Origin: Nocardiopsis alba DSM 43377
GTDB lineage: Bacteria > Actinomycetota > Actinomycetes > Streptosporangiales > Streptosporangiaceae
Reading direction: 5' to 3'
Length of the DNA: 64,000 nt
Assembly: GCF_000341225.1 (NCBI RefSeq)
Contig: NZ_ANAC01000010.1
Coordinates: 434,001 to 498,000 of the forward strand
Shown here: in pieces, positions 27,042 through 35,095 of the stretch
Numbering within the stretch: position 1 is the first letter of the stretch
Layout: each line of letters starts with the position of its first letter
Position numbers and translations under genes: made by a program
The notes under the pieces: generated by a model
Told to the model about the DNA's origin: nothing
Database searches by the model: none
The model's input: only the letters and a program-made list of their open reading frames with translations

Positions 27042-27329
27042 ATGAGACTCACCGAGTACCTCTTCGTGACCACACTGCTGACCGCGGGGATCGCCGCCGG
27101 TTCCGCCTCCGCCGCGAACGCGAGCAGCCCCGTCTGGAATTACGGCGTCACCGGCGCCGGGTTGTCGGGAACCAGCTACTCGCACTACTACCACCCCACC
27201 GCGTGCCATGGCGCCACCGCCGTGGGCCGCACGACCGTGCGCACCCCCGACGTCAGGGCCGGTGCCTGGGCCCGCGCCGACGCGCCCAGGGCGATCGCCA
27301 ACAACCAGGCCTACCGCCGCACCTGCTGA
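27042..27329 (+). CDS. Lactococcin 972 family bacteriocin precursor 2
   Basis: A 95-residue paralogue of the preceding gene. It has a signal peptide (MRLTEYLFVTTLLTAGIAAGS..., cleavage near ANA at residue 27), VWNYG, YSHYYH and CHGATAVG. A C-terminal NNQAYRRTC parallels NNQTYWRNTCG of precursor 1. The two-cysteine layout is the same, but the rest of the sequence is strongly diverged, so they are not a recent duplication. The ATG is preceded by AGGAG at 27029-27033. Co-transcribed with precursor 1; the pair may act together or give two specificities. Confidence 0.8.
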   Translation: MRLTEYLFVTTLLTAGIAAGSASAANASSPVWNYGVTGAGLSGTSYSHYYHPTACHGATAVGRTTVRTPDVRAGAWARADAPRAIANNQAYRRTC

Positions 27330-27341
27330 CCCCCATGATCC

Positions 27342-27370
27342 GGCCCGCCGGCGCCGAGCACCGGCGGGCC
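27342..27370 (+). terminator. Hairpin between bacteriocin genes and transporter genes
   Basis: GGCCCGCCGG (27342-27351) and CCGGCGGGCC (27361-27370) form a perfect 10-bp stem with a 9-base loop. No promoter is evident before the next gene at 27387, so this probably attenuates rather than fully stops transcription. That would give more bacteriocin mRNA than transporter mRNA. Confidence 0.8.
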
Positions 27371-27386
27371 TTCGACAGGACCCCCC

Positions 27387-29462
27387 GTGCCCGACCGAAC
27401 ACTCACCTTCGCCTACACGGCCTGTGCCGTGTTCGCCGTGGTCATCGCCTTCCTCCTGGCCACGACCGCCGAACGCACCCTCTTCGTGCTCGAGGACTCC
27501 CCCGTCGTGTGGATCACCGAGAACGACGGGAGCCACGACACCGACGAGGTGGCCGCCACCGTCCAGCGTGTGGCCGACGAACACGACGCCGCGATCGGTT
27601 ACGCCATCGCGGACGTCCGAGAGCCGACGACCAGGATCCACCTGTACCTGGCCGTGTCCGACCCCGACTCCCGCCACGCGGCCTGGTCCGAGGAGGGATA
27701 TCCGACCTTCGGCCGCGGGTTCACCATCGACACCCACCCCATCGCCGACTTCGGCGATGTCGGCCCCAACGGCCACTACCTCGTCCTGGACGCGCCCGAG
27801 GCGGAAGAGGCCCTGCGGACCGAACTGGCCGCGCTCGGGCTCCATGAGGCTCCGGGTACACAGGCCGTCCGGATGTGGCACTACTTCACCGGCGGCCACC
27901 TGTTCCATCTTCTGATGGTCGCCCTGCTCGGGACGGTGACGGCGGCGGGCGCCGGCGTACTGCTCGGCTCCCGCGACTACGGGGTCATGCGTCTCCAAGG
28001 GCGCTCGTACCCATCGATCCTGGGCCACGACCTGCTCAGGACGGCCCGATCGACGGCCGTGGCTCTCGCGGTGATCGTCCTCGGCACACTCGTGTTCCTG
28101 GGCTGGTACAACGAATGGAACCAACTGGGGTTCTACTCCCGGACGGCCCTCCTCTTCCTCGGCGCTCTCACCGTTCCCTGCCTGCTGGTGCACGCGGCGA
28201 CCCTGGCACTGGTGCACACCACGCGCATCCTGCCATCGCTCAAGGGGCGGCTCCCCCTGAAGGCGACGACCACGGCGATCTACCTGGTCAGAGCGCCCTC
28301 TCTCGTCCTGGCCCTGATCATCCTCGGGGGCGTGGCCTCCTATTCCCAGAACGTCCGCGACCTGGAGACGGCGCTGGAACTGCACGAGGAACAGGGCGAG
28401 ACCTCCTTCCCATCGCTCAGCGCGAACTACGGCTGGGCCGACGATGAGGCCGTCGACGAGGAACTCGGCCCTTGGCTGCGCGAGGTCGACGCCTCGGGGG
28501 ACATGGTGTTGGCCGTACACGGATATCCACTGCTGTCGACGCCCTACGATCCGCGGCCGTCCGGCGCGGCGTCTCCGGAACCTCCACTGCTCATCGTCAA
28601 CGACACCTATCTGGCCGAACAGGAGGTGCTCTCGCCCACCGGTGAACCGTACGGCCCCGATGAGGACGTTCGCGTCCTGGTCCCCGAGAGCGCCACCCTC
28701 GACACCGAGGAGCTGGTCGAAGCGGTCCGGAGCCAGTGGGTCGAGACCTCGGACGCCTCCGACGTCGCCCTCGAGATCGAGGTGTTGCCGGCCGCCGCCG
28801 AGCAGACCCTGTTCACCTACTCGGCCAAGCGTTCCGACGCTCCACGGCCCTACCTGCCCCTGCTGTACGAGCCGGTCATGGTCGTCCTGCCCAACGGCGG
28901 TGTGCTCTCCGACGGCGCCTATGTCTCTCACATGACCCGGGGGTCCACGATCTTCCCCGACCCGGAGGTCGTGACGGAGTACCGGGACCGCGTCCCCGAG
29001 GCCTCGCGCTACCTGGCCATGGTGGAGACGCTCTCCACGAGCGCGCGGGACGAGCTCGCTCGTCATCTGATCGTGCTGCGCGGTGAGCTGTTCAACCTGG
29101 TGGGGGTCGCGGTGGTCCTCCTTCTCACCGGTATGGCGGCGTGCGTCGTCCACGTGCGCACGCGGGCCCAGGAGATCTTCGTCCGGCACATCAGCGGATG
29201 GACCTTCCTCGCGACCCACCGACGCCTACTGCTCGTCGAGGGCGCCCTCGCCCTGGGTTTCCCGGGCTGGGCCACGTGGGACACGCTCCGTCGACTCGCG
29301 GTCACCTCCGACCCCATGTACGGCGGTCCTCTGGAGGCCGCTCCCAGTGGGGCCGAGCCGTTCTACGCCCTGGGGATCGCGTTGGTCTGCCTGTCGGCCA
29401 CCATCGCGGCACTGGCCCTCTTCCACCGTCGCATCGTCCGTGAAGGCGCCTCCCAGGCCTGA
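27387..29462 (+). CDS. Bacteriocin-associated integral membrane protein
   Basis: A 691-residue membrane protein. One N-terminal helix (~8-26) is followed by an extracytoplasmic domain, a group of four helices (~170-318), a second extracytoplasmic domain of about 240 residues, and three C-terminal helices (~568-590, 613-632, 660-682). This layout matches the membrane protein found with lactococcin 972 genes (DUF1430 / 7-TM bacteriocin-associated family), distantly like FtsX/MacB permeases. It starts at GTG 27387 just after the hairpin. With the ATPase behind it, it probably provides immunity or release rather than precursor export, since the precursors carry Sec signals. That role is inferred. 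Confidence 0.8.
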   Translation: MPDRTLTFAYTACAVFAVVIAFLLATTAERTLFVLEDSPVVWITENDGSHDTDEVAATVQRVADEHDAAIGYAIADVREPTTRIHLYLAVSDPDSRHAAWSEEGYPTFGRGFTIDTHPIADFGDVGPNGHYLVLDAPEAEEALRTELAALGLHEAPGTQAVRMWHYFTGGHLFHLLMVALLGTVTAAGAGVLLGSRDYGVMRLQGRSYPSILGHDLLRTARSTAVALAVIVLGTLVFLGWYNEWNQLGFYSRTALLFLGALTVPCLLVHAATLALVHTTRILPSLKGRLPLKATTTAIYLVRAPSLVLALIILGGVASYSQNVRDLETALELHEEQGETSFPSLSANYGWADDEAVDEELGPWLREVDASGDMVLAVHGYPLLSTPYDPRPSGAASPEPPLLIVNDTYLAEQEVLSPTGEPYGPDEDVRVLVPESATLDTEELVEAVRSQWVETSDASDVALEIEVLPAAAEQTLFTYSAKRSDAPRPYLPLLYEPVMVVLPNGGVLSDGAYVSHMTRGSTIFPDPEVVTEYRDRVPEASRYLAMVETLSTSARDELARHLIVLRGELFNLVGVAVVLLLTGMAACVVHVRTRAQEIFVRHISGWTFLATHRRLLLVEGALALGFPGWATWDTLRRLAVTSDPMYGGPLEAAPSGAEPFYALGIALVCLSATIAALALFHRRIVREGASQA

Positions 29463-29485
29463 GGCCCGAAGAGACCGAGGAACCC

Positions 29486-30124
29486 ATGATCACCCTGAAC
29501 AAGCTCACGAAGTCCTTCGGCGCGCGCACGCTGTGGGAGGACCTCGACCTGAGCGTCGAACCCGGGCGGATGCTCGCCCTGGTCGGCGCCAGCGGCTCCG
29601 GGAAGACCACCCTGCTCAACTGCATGGGCCTATTGGAGAGGCCCAGTGGAGGGAGCGTCCGTTTCCGGGACACCGACGTCACCCGACTGGGCCCCGGGGG
29701 ACAGCGCCGATTCCGACGTGACCACCTGGGCTACCTGTTCCAGGACTACGCCCTGATCGAAAACGCCACGGTGAAGGCCAACCTCGACGTGGCCGCGCGC
29801 CGGGGAGACCGGTCCGACACCGCGGAGGCGTTGGAGCGGGTGGGGCTGGGCGGACGCGAAAAGGAGAAGGTGCACCACCTGTCCGGTGGGGAACAGCAGC
29901 GCGTGGCCCTGGCACGTCTGATCGTCAAACGACCGTCGCTGGTGTTGGCCGACGAGCCCACCGGGGCCCTGGACCACGCCAACGGGGCGATGGTCGTGGA
30001 CGTCCTGCGCCGGATGAGCCGCGAGGGTCGTGCCGTGGTCATCGCCACACACGACGACGCCGTCCGTGACGCCTGCGACGTCGCCTTCGACGTGTCCACA
30101 CTGAGGATGTTCTCTCCCCACTGA
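29486..30124 (+). CDS. ABC transporter ATPase of the bacteriocin locus
   Basis: A 212-residue ATP-binding protein of the MacB/LolD type. Walker A is GASGSGKTT (~36-44). The Q-loop is FQDYAL, the signature LSGGEQQRVALARL, and Walker B LVLADEPTGALD. A short ABC protein following the 691-residue membrane protein is the standard arrangement in lactococcin 972 clusters. It lies 23 bases downstream of that gene and closes the operon; a bidirectional terminator follows. Confidence 0.9.
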   Translation: MITLNKLTKSFGARTLWEDLDLSVEPGRMLALVGASGSGKTTLLNCMGLLERPSGGSVRFRDTDVTRLGPGGQRRFRRDHLGYLFQDYALIENATVKANLDVAARRGDRSDTAEALERVGLGGREKEKVHHLSGGEQQRVALARLIVKRPSLVLADEPTGALDHANGAMVVDVLRRMSREGRAVVIATHDDAVRDACDVAFDVSTLRMFSPH

Positions 30125-30130
30125 CCGGAC

Positions 30131-30164
30131 CTCGCCGTCCCGAGGGCCTTCCCGGGACGGCGAG
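30131..30164. terminator. Bidirectional terminator between bacteriocin ABC gene and dapF
   Basis: CTCGCCGTCCCG and CGGGACGGCGAG (ends 30164) form a 12-bp stem between convergent genes; inner GGG/CCC may extend it. Confidence 0.85.
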
Positions 30165-30167
30165 GGT

Positions 30168-30983
30168 TCAGATCAGGGAGGTCTCGCCCTCGGCGACGAT
30201 GACGGCGGGGCCGCTCAGACGGGCGCCGGAGGCGTCCAGCTCGACGGTGCACTCGCCTCCCAGGACACGGACACGCCAGGTGGCGCTCTGCCCTTCGGGG
30301 GTCGCCGCGGCCGCGGTGGCCACGATTCCGGTCCCGCAGGAACGGGTCTCGCCGGAGCCGCGCTCGTACACGCGCATGTCCAGCACACCGGGGGCGACCC
30401 GGTTGTACAGCTCGACGTTGGCTCCCTCGGGAAAGTCGTCCGCGTCGAGTTCGGGCGGGCGGGACAGGTCGAGGTCGGCGACCGGCTCGTCTATCTCGCA
30501 GGCCAGGTGCGGGTTGCCCACGGAGATCTGGGCTCCGTGGACGACCCCGCGGGCGAGCCCGGCCGAGGAGACGCCCTGACGCTCCACGCGCCCCATGTCT
30601 ATGGTGATGTCGCCGTTCGCCTCGACGGTGACCCCCTTGGCCCCGTCACGGGTCCCGATCTCGAAACGGTCCGAGTCGACGAGGCCGACGTGCAACAGGT
30701 AGCGGGCGAAGACCCGGACCCCGTTCCCGCACATCTCCGCGATGCTGCCGTCCGCGTTGCGATAGTCCATGAACCACTCGGCCCGTTCGGCGGTCCGCGC
30801 GGCCGGGGCCAGCGTCTCGCCGAGCACACGCGTGCGCACCACTCGTAGGACACCGTCGCCGCCGATGCCCGCTCGGCGGTCGCACAGTGACCGGACGTCC
30901 TCCTTCGTGAGTTCGAGCTCCCCGTCCGGGTCGGGGAGGATCACGAAGTCGTTCTCTGTTCCGTGGCCCTTGGCGAATCGCAT
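30168..30983 (-). CDS. dapF: Diaminopimelate epimerase
   Basis: A 271-residue epimerase converting LL- to meso-diaminopimelate for lysine and peptidoglycan. The two catalytic cysteines are seen in EMCGNGVR (~82) and RSCGTGIVA (~216), and GHGTENDFVILPD opens the fold. I chose ATG 30983, with AGGA eight bases upstream; ATG 30992 is too close to that site. A long upstream extension of the frame is antisense to miaA and is not real. dapF and miaA are divergent across about 100 bases. Confidence 0.96.
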   Translation of the reverse strand: MRFAKGHGTENDFVILPDPDGELELTKEDVRSLCDRRAGIGGDGVLRVVRTRVLGETLAPAARTAERAEWFMDYRNADGSIAEMCGNGVRVFARYLLHVGLVDSDRFEIGTRDGAKGVTVEANGDITIDMGRVERQGVSSAGLARGVVHGAQISVGNPHLACEIDEPVADLDLSRPPELDADDFPEGANVELYNRVAPGVLDMRVYERGSGETRSCGTGIVATAAAATPEGQSATWRVRVLGGECTVELDASGARLSGPAVIVAEGETSLI

Positions 30984-31085
30984 GTCGACCATCCTAAAAC
31001 CGTATTTCCGGGCCGCCGACAGGCGCGAACACTCCACCTGGACGCGTGGCGTCCTCGGCGTGACTACGCTGGAGGGATGATCAAG

Positions 31086-32072
31086 GTGATCGCGGTCGTG
31101 GGCCCGACCGCTGTGGGCAAGTCGGACCTGGCCGTCGATCTCGCCTCCCGGTTGGAGGAACGTACGGGGCGTCGCGGCGAGGTGATCAACGCCGACTCGA
31201 TGCAGCTCTACCGCGGTATGGACATCGGTACCGCCAAGCTCCCCGAGTCCGAGCGCCGGGGCGTGCCGCACCATCTCCTGGACATCTGGGAGGTGCACGA
31301 GCCCGCCGACGTGGCCAGCTACCAGACGCTGGCCCGCGAGCGGGTGGAGGATTGCGCCGACCGTGACGTCGTCCCCATCCTGGTGGGCGGGTCCGGCCTG
31401 TACGTGCGCGCGGTCCTGGATCACATGGACTTCCCCGGCACCGACCCCGAGGTACGGGCCCGACTCGAGGCCGAGTTGGCCGACGTCGGCCCCGGTCTGC
31501 TGCACGCCCGTCTGGCCGAGGCCGACCCGGCCGCGGCCCGCACCATCCTGCCCGGCAACGGGCGTCGGATCGTCCGGGCCCTGGAGGTCATCGAGCTCAC
31601 CGGGCGGCCCTTCACCGCCAACCTGCCCGACCACACCTCCTTCTATCCGTGCGTCCAGTTGGGTCTGACGGCCCCTCGGCCGGAGTTGGACGAACGCATC
31701 GACCTGCGTGTGGAGCGGATGTGGGACGGGGGTCTTCTGGAGGAGGTGCGCCGGTTGGACCCGCTCGGCCTACGGGAGGGTCGTACCGCCTCCAAGGCCC
31801 TCGGATACGCGCAGGCGCTGTCCCAGCTGGACGGTGATCTCACCGAGGCCGAGGCCAAGGAGAGCACCGCGCGGGCCACCCGCAGGTTCGCCCGCCGACA
31901 GGAGTCCTGGTTCCGCCGCGACCCTCGGGTGCGCTGGCTGCCCTACGACGCCCCGAACCTGGTGGAGCGGGCGATGACCCAGGTCGAGTCGGCCCTGTCC
32001 GATCGTGTCGAGGAGGAGTCGGGCGAGGCCCTGGTGGACGTGGCCACCATGCTCCCCTACTCCCGGAGCTGA
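31086..32072 (+). CDS. miaA: tRNA dimethylallyltransferase MiaA
   Basis: About 328 residues. It adds dimethylallyl to A37 of tRNAs reading UNN codons, the substrate MiaB then methylthiolates. The P-loop is VGPTAVGKS at the N-terminus, followed by NADSMQLYRGMDIGTAKL and VGGSGLYVRAVLD. Start choice: GGAGGG (31071-31076) abuts an ATG at 31077 but lies nine bases before the GTG at 31086, so GTG is better placed; ATG 31077 would add three residues. Its 3' end overlaps the convergent dioxygenase-like gene by 16 bases. Confidence 0.95.
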   Translation: MIAVVGPTAVGKSDLAVDLASRLEERTGRRGEVINADSMQLYRGMDIGTAKLPESERRGVPHHLLDIWEVHEPADVASYQTLARERVEDCADRDVVPILVGGSGLYVRAVLDHMDFPGTDPEVRARLEAELADVGPGLLHARLAEADPAAARTILPGNGRRIVRALEVIELTGRPFTANLPDHTSFYPCVQLGLTAPRPELDERIDLRVERMWDGGLLEEVRRLDPLGLREGRTASKALGYAQALSQLDGDLTEAEAKESTARATRRFARRQESWFRRDPRVRWLPYDAPNLVERAMTQVESALSDRVEEESGEALVDVATMLPYSRS

Positions 32073-32785
32073 GCCCCCGGGGCCTCGGCCCCGTCGAAGT
32101 CGCTCCCGATCCAGGTGGCGACGAGGTATCCGACTCCGTAGGGCGCTTCGTAGGCGATCGTCTCTCCCTCGAAGGGCGCCCCCTCCGTCGCTCCGGCCAG
32201 GACCTGCCAGGCGGGGCGACCCGCGACCATGAGCTCGCGCGCCGTGTCGACCGTGAGTCCGGCCAGGTACGGAGCGTCGGCGCGGGCCAGGGCCTCGGCG
32301 ACCGCGTCGTCGTAGGGCACGGCCCGTTCGTCCACGTACCCGGGTGAGTGTTCGTCGCGGCGCGCGCTGCCGTCCCCCATGACCAACAGGGCGACCCGTT
32401 CCGCCTCTCCCGCCAGCTCGCGACCCAGTTCCGCCGCGCGTTCCGGGGTGGTGTCCGCGGGCAGCTCCAGGTAGCCGTCGGGGACCGTGCCCGCGCGTTC
32501 GGCCAGTCGACGACCCACCGTCGCGGCCAACCCCAGTACCCCGGGGGCGGGTCCCACCCGCACGTCGACCCCATAGGCCGTCAGGTCTCCCCCGGCGTCC
32601 GATCCGTGACGCCGTTCGGAGTCCCCCCGCCCCACCACGTGGAGCCGGTCGGCCCCGCTCTTCACGAGCAGGGCGACGGCCCGGTCGCAGGCGGCGCGCA
32701 GAGGGTCGAGCTCGGCGGCCGCGCCCTGGGCGACCTCGGGGAACAGGACGGGCGGATGAGGGCACACGGCGGCGGCGATCAGCAC
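32057..32785 (-). CDS. LigB-like class III extradiol dioxygenase fold protein
   Basis: About 242 residues, beginning VLIAAAVCPHPPVLFPEV with the Cys-Pro-His-Pro motif of the LigB superfamily. Other recognisable elements are LLVMGDGSARRDEHSPGYVDER and PYGVGYLVATW. I took the GTG at 32785; upstream in-frame residues look unrelated. In actinobacteria a gene of this type is a regular neighbour of miaA and miaB, though its substrate is not known to me. It may be a dioxygenase or a related AmmeMemoRadiSam-type B protein. The 3' ends of this gene and miaA overlap. Confidence 0.75.
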   Translation of the reverse strand: MLIAAAVCPHPPVLFPEVAQGAAAELDPLRAACDRAVALLVKSGADRLHVVGRGDSERRHGSDAGGDLTAYGVDVRVGPAPGVLGLAATVGRRLAERAGTVPDGYLELPADTTPERAAELGRELAGEAERVALLVMGDGSARRDEHSPGYVDERAVPYDDAVAEALARADAPYLAGLTVDTARELMVAGRPAWQVLAGATEGAPFEGETIAYEAPYGVGYLVATWIGSDFDGAEAPGAQLRE

Positions 32786-32860
32786 AAGGGCGAGGCTATC
32801 GCTCCGAGCCCCGTCCGGTGCCCGCACACCCCTTGTGGACGGGCACCTTCCGACCTACTC

Positions 32861-32901
32861 TTGACCGTGTGACCAGATTTGAAATCTGGTCACATGGTCA
32901 A
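32861..32901. promoter_or_regulatory. 41-bp palindrome upstream of the TetR-P450 cassette
   Basis: Left arm 32861-32880 and right arm 32882-32901 around a central G at 32881 are complementary at 19 of 20 positions (mismatch 32867/32895). The core is TGTGACCAGATTT with its complement. The outer TTGACC also looks like a -35 element in both directions, and TGACC half-sites repeat within each arm. It lies 96 bp before the TetR start and is most simply the TetR operator. Confidence 0.75.
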
Positions 32902-32996
32902 AGACGATCGGCTCGGGAGCGGAGGTGCGGATATGGTCATCGCGTCAGCGCCGGTGGGGACCCCCGTCGGCGGTCCCCGAGCCGAAGGAGTCGTCC

Positions 32997-33740
32997 GTGA
33001 CCCGGCCCACCGAGAAGCCCACCGACCGACGCGAACTGCGGGCCGACCGCATCCTCGACGCGGCGGGGGAACTGATGCTGGCCTGGGGGGACCGCAAGGT
33101 CACCATCGAGGACGTCGCCCGACGGGCCGGGGTCGGCAAGGGCACCGTCTACCTGCACTTCTCCACCAAGGAGATCCTCCTGCTGACCGTCGTCATGCGG
33201 GCCCAACTGGCGATGATGGAACGGATCCTGGCGTCCATGCGAAAGGATCCCGAGCACGTACGTCCCAGCGAGGTGGCGGGCCGGATGTACCGGGAGCAGT
33301 TCGACTCGCCCATCATGCGCTTCGTCCTGACCTCGGGGACGAACCCGCTCCACCGGCTCACGGAGGACGCGAGGGAGCTGGTCGGCGAGACCGTCGCCTA
33401 CCGCTGGCGGACCCTGTTCGAGTACTGGGAACTGCTGCGCGAACACGGGGTCATCGCCGCCGACGCGGACACCGGGGAGCAGGTCTACGCCTACAGCACC
33501 ACGGTGATCGGCCATCTCATGGCCGAACCCCTCCTGCGCGAGCAGGGGCTCATCCCGCCCGGCCAAGAGGCCCGGGCCCTCCTCTTGACCCGAAGCGTCC
33601 GCTCCCTCCTCGAACGGGAGACGGTCCCGAACACGGAGATGCGAGCGCTGCAACCGAAGGTCGTCGCCCTCTTCGAACGACTGGCCGAGCGCCTGAGGAC
33701 GGAGATCGGCGAGCAGAAACGCGTCGAACGCGCCCCCTGA
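32997..33740 (+). CDS. TetR-family transcriptional regulator
   Basis: A 247-residue regulator with a TetR N-terminal HTH: RILDAAGELMLAWGDRKVTIEDVARRAGVGKGTVYLHFSTKEIL (~18-61). The remaining helices form the ligand-binding domain. GTG 32997 has AAGGAG at six bases; an upstream GTG at 32925 has a weaker site and would add 24 residues. A 41-bp palindrome lies upstream and a cytochrome P450 begins 20 bases after its stop. It probably represses itself and the P450, with the P450 substrate or product as ligand. Confidence 0.92.
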   Translation: MTRPTEKPTDRRELRADRILDAAGELMLAWGDRKVTIEDVARRAGVGKGTVYLHFSTKEILLLTVVMRAQLAMMERILASMRKDPEHVRPSEVAGRMYREQFDSPIMRFVLTSGTNPLHRLTEDARELVGETVAYRWRTLFEYWELLREHGVIAADADTGEQVYAYSTTVIGHLMAEPLLREQGLIPPGQEARALLLTRSVRSLLERETVPNTEMRALQPKVVALFERLAERLRTEIGEQKRVERAP

Positions 33741-33759
33741 AACCCCGAAGGAGACCCCG

Positions 33760-35034
33760 ATGACCGGCACGGCACGGAAGCGACCCGATCCCGCCTTCCT
33801 CGAGCTCGACCACGAGTTCGCCCACGATCCCCACACCGCCCTGGAGCGCGTCCGTGCCGCCGGAGGCTCCATGCCGGGCTCCCTGCGAGGCGCCCCCGCC
33901 CGGCTGTTCGTCGACGACGCCGACGTGCGCACCATCCTGAGCGACCGGCGTTTCGTAGTGGACTCCGCCTCCCTGGCCCCGTCATCGGATGAGGGCGCCG
34001 CCCTCTCCCGTGACGAGCTGCTGCGGCACCTGGGCATGGAACCCGATCTGGTCGTCTACATCACCCAGGGGCTCCTGGACAAAGACGGGATCGACCACGT
34101 CCGTCTGCGCAAGCTGGTCTCACGCGCCTTCACCGTGCGCCGGGTGCGGGAGATGCGTCCCAAGGTCCAGGCCATCGCCGACCGGCTTCTGGAGGAGCTT
34201 CCCGACCACGCCGAGGACGGCTCGGTCGACCTGTTGGAGCACTTCGCCTACCCCCTGCCCATCGCGGTGATCTGCGACCTCGTCGGCGTCCCCGAGGAGG
34301 AACGCGAGGTGTGGCGGCGTTGGAGCCACACCTTGACCTCCTTCGCCCTCGACGATCCGGCCCTGCTCAACCGGACCATCGGGGCCCTGGTCGAGGCCGC
34401 CCGGCGACTGATCGTCGGCCACCGGGAGCGGGAGTACGACGACCTCCTGGCCGATCTGGTCCGGATCAGCGACGACGACGGCGACCGTCTGTCGGAGGAC
34501 GAGCTGATCACCATGATCTTCAGTCTCGTCATCGCCGGACACGAGACCACGGCCGGCCTCATCGGCAACGGCACCCACGCCCTGCTCACCCACCCCGAAC
34601 AGCTCTCCCTGCTCAAGGACGATCCGACGCTGCTGCCCTCGGCCGTCCACGAGCTACTGCGCTGGTGCGGCCCGGTCTTCCAGACCCGGATGCGCTACCC
34701 CACCGAGGACGTCGAACTCCGCAGCGGCACGGCGCGACGTGGGGAGGCCGTCATCGCGATGATCTCGGGCGCGAATCGGGACCCGGAGGCCCACCCCGAA
34801 CCCGAGCGGCTCGACGTCACCAGGCACCGCGGCCGCCCCGGAGAGGCCCACGTGGCGTTCGGCCACGGACTGCACTACTGCCTGGGGGCGGCTCTGGCCC
34901 GCATGGAGGGCGAGGTGGCCTTCGGTTCACTGACCTCGACCTTCCCCGACCTTTCCCTGGACCCGGCCCGGCCGCCCGTACGTCGGCCCAACCCGGGGTT
35001 CAACCGTTTCGAGGACCTGTACGTGCGCCTGTGA
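33760..35034 (+). CDS. Cytochrome P450
   Basis: A 424-residue soluble bacterial P450. The I-helix AGHETT (~259-264), the K-helix ELLR (ExxR) and the heme loop FGHGLHYCLGAAL (Cys ~372) are all present. A good ribosome-binding site (AAGGAG) precedes ATG 33760. No ferredoxin or reductase is adjacent, so redox partners are encoded elsewhere. The substrate cannot be predicted. Transcribed with the TetR gene and followed by a strong terminator, it forms a two-gene cassette between the dioxygenase-like gene and miaB. Confidence 0.95.
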   Translation: MTGTARKRPDPAFLELDHEFAHDPHTALERVRAAGGSMPGSLRGAPARLFVDDADVRTILSDRRFVVDSASLAPSSDEGAALSRDELLRHLGMEPDLVVYITQGLLDKDGIDHVRLRKLVSRAFTVRRVREMRPKVQAIADRLLEELPDHAEDGSVDLLEHFAYPLPIAVICDLVGVPEEEREVWRRWSHTLTSFALDDPALLNRTIGALVEAARRLIVGHREREYDDLLADLVRISDDDGDRLSEDELITMIFSLVIAGHETTAGLIGNGTHALLTHPEQLSLLKDDPTLLPSAVHELLRWCGPVFQTRMRYPTEDVELRSGTARRGEAVIAMISGANRDPEAHPEPERLDVTRHRGRPGEAHVAFGHGLHYCLGAALARMEGEVAFGSLTSTFPDLSLDPARPPVRRPNPGFNRFEDLYVRL

Positions 35035-35053
35035 TCCTCCTCCGGACATGGAT

Positions 35054-35081
35054 GAGGCCCCCGGTGGACACCGGGGGCCTC
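35054..35081. terminator. Terminator between P450 and miaB
   Basis: GAGGCCCCCGGTG and CACCGGGGGCCTC form a perfect 13-bp stem with a 2-base centre, between convergent genes. Confidence 0.85.
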
Positions 35082-35095
35082 GGAGCACGAACGGA

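Noticed and set aside
30984-31634. Long N-terminal extension of dapF
   Set aside because: The extra residues are antisense to miaA and lack similarity to the family; ATG 30983 with a ribosome-binding site gives a normal-length enzyme.
32879-33763. A 294-codon frame overlapping the TetR gene
   Set aside because: It is a different frame of the TetR coding region with Arg/Gly/Pro-rich text; the TetR frame carries a clear HTH domain.
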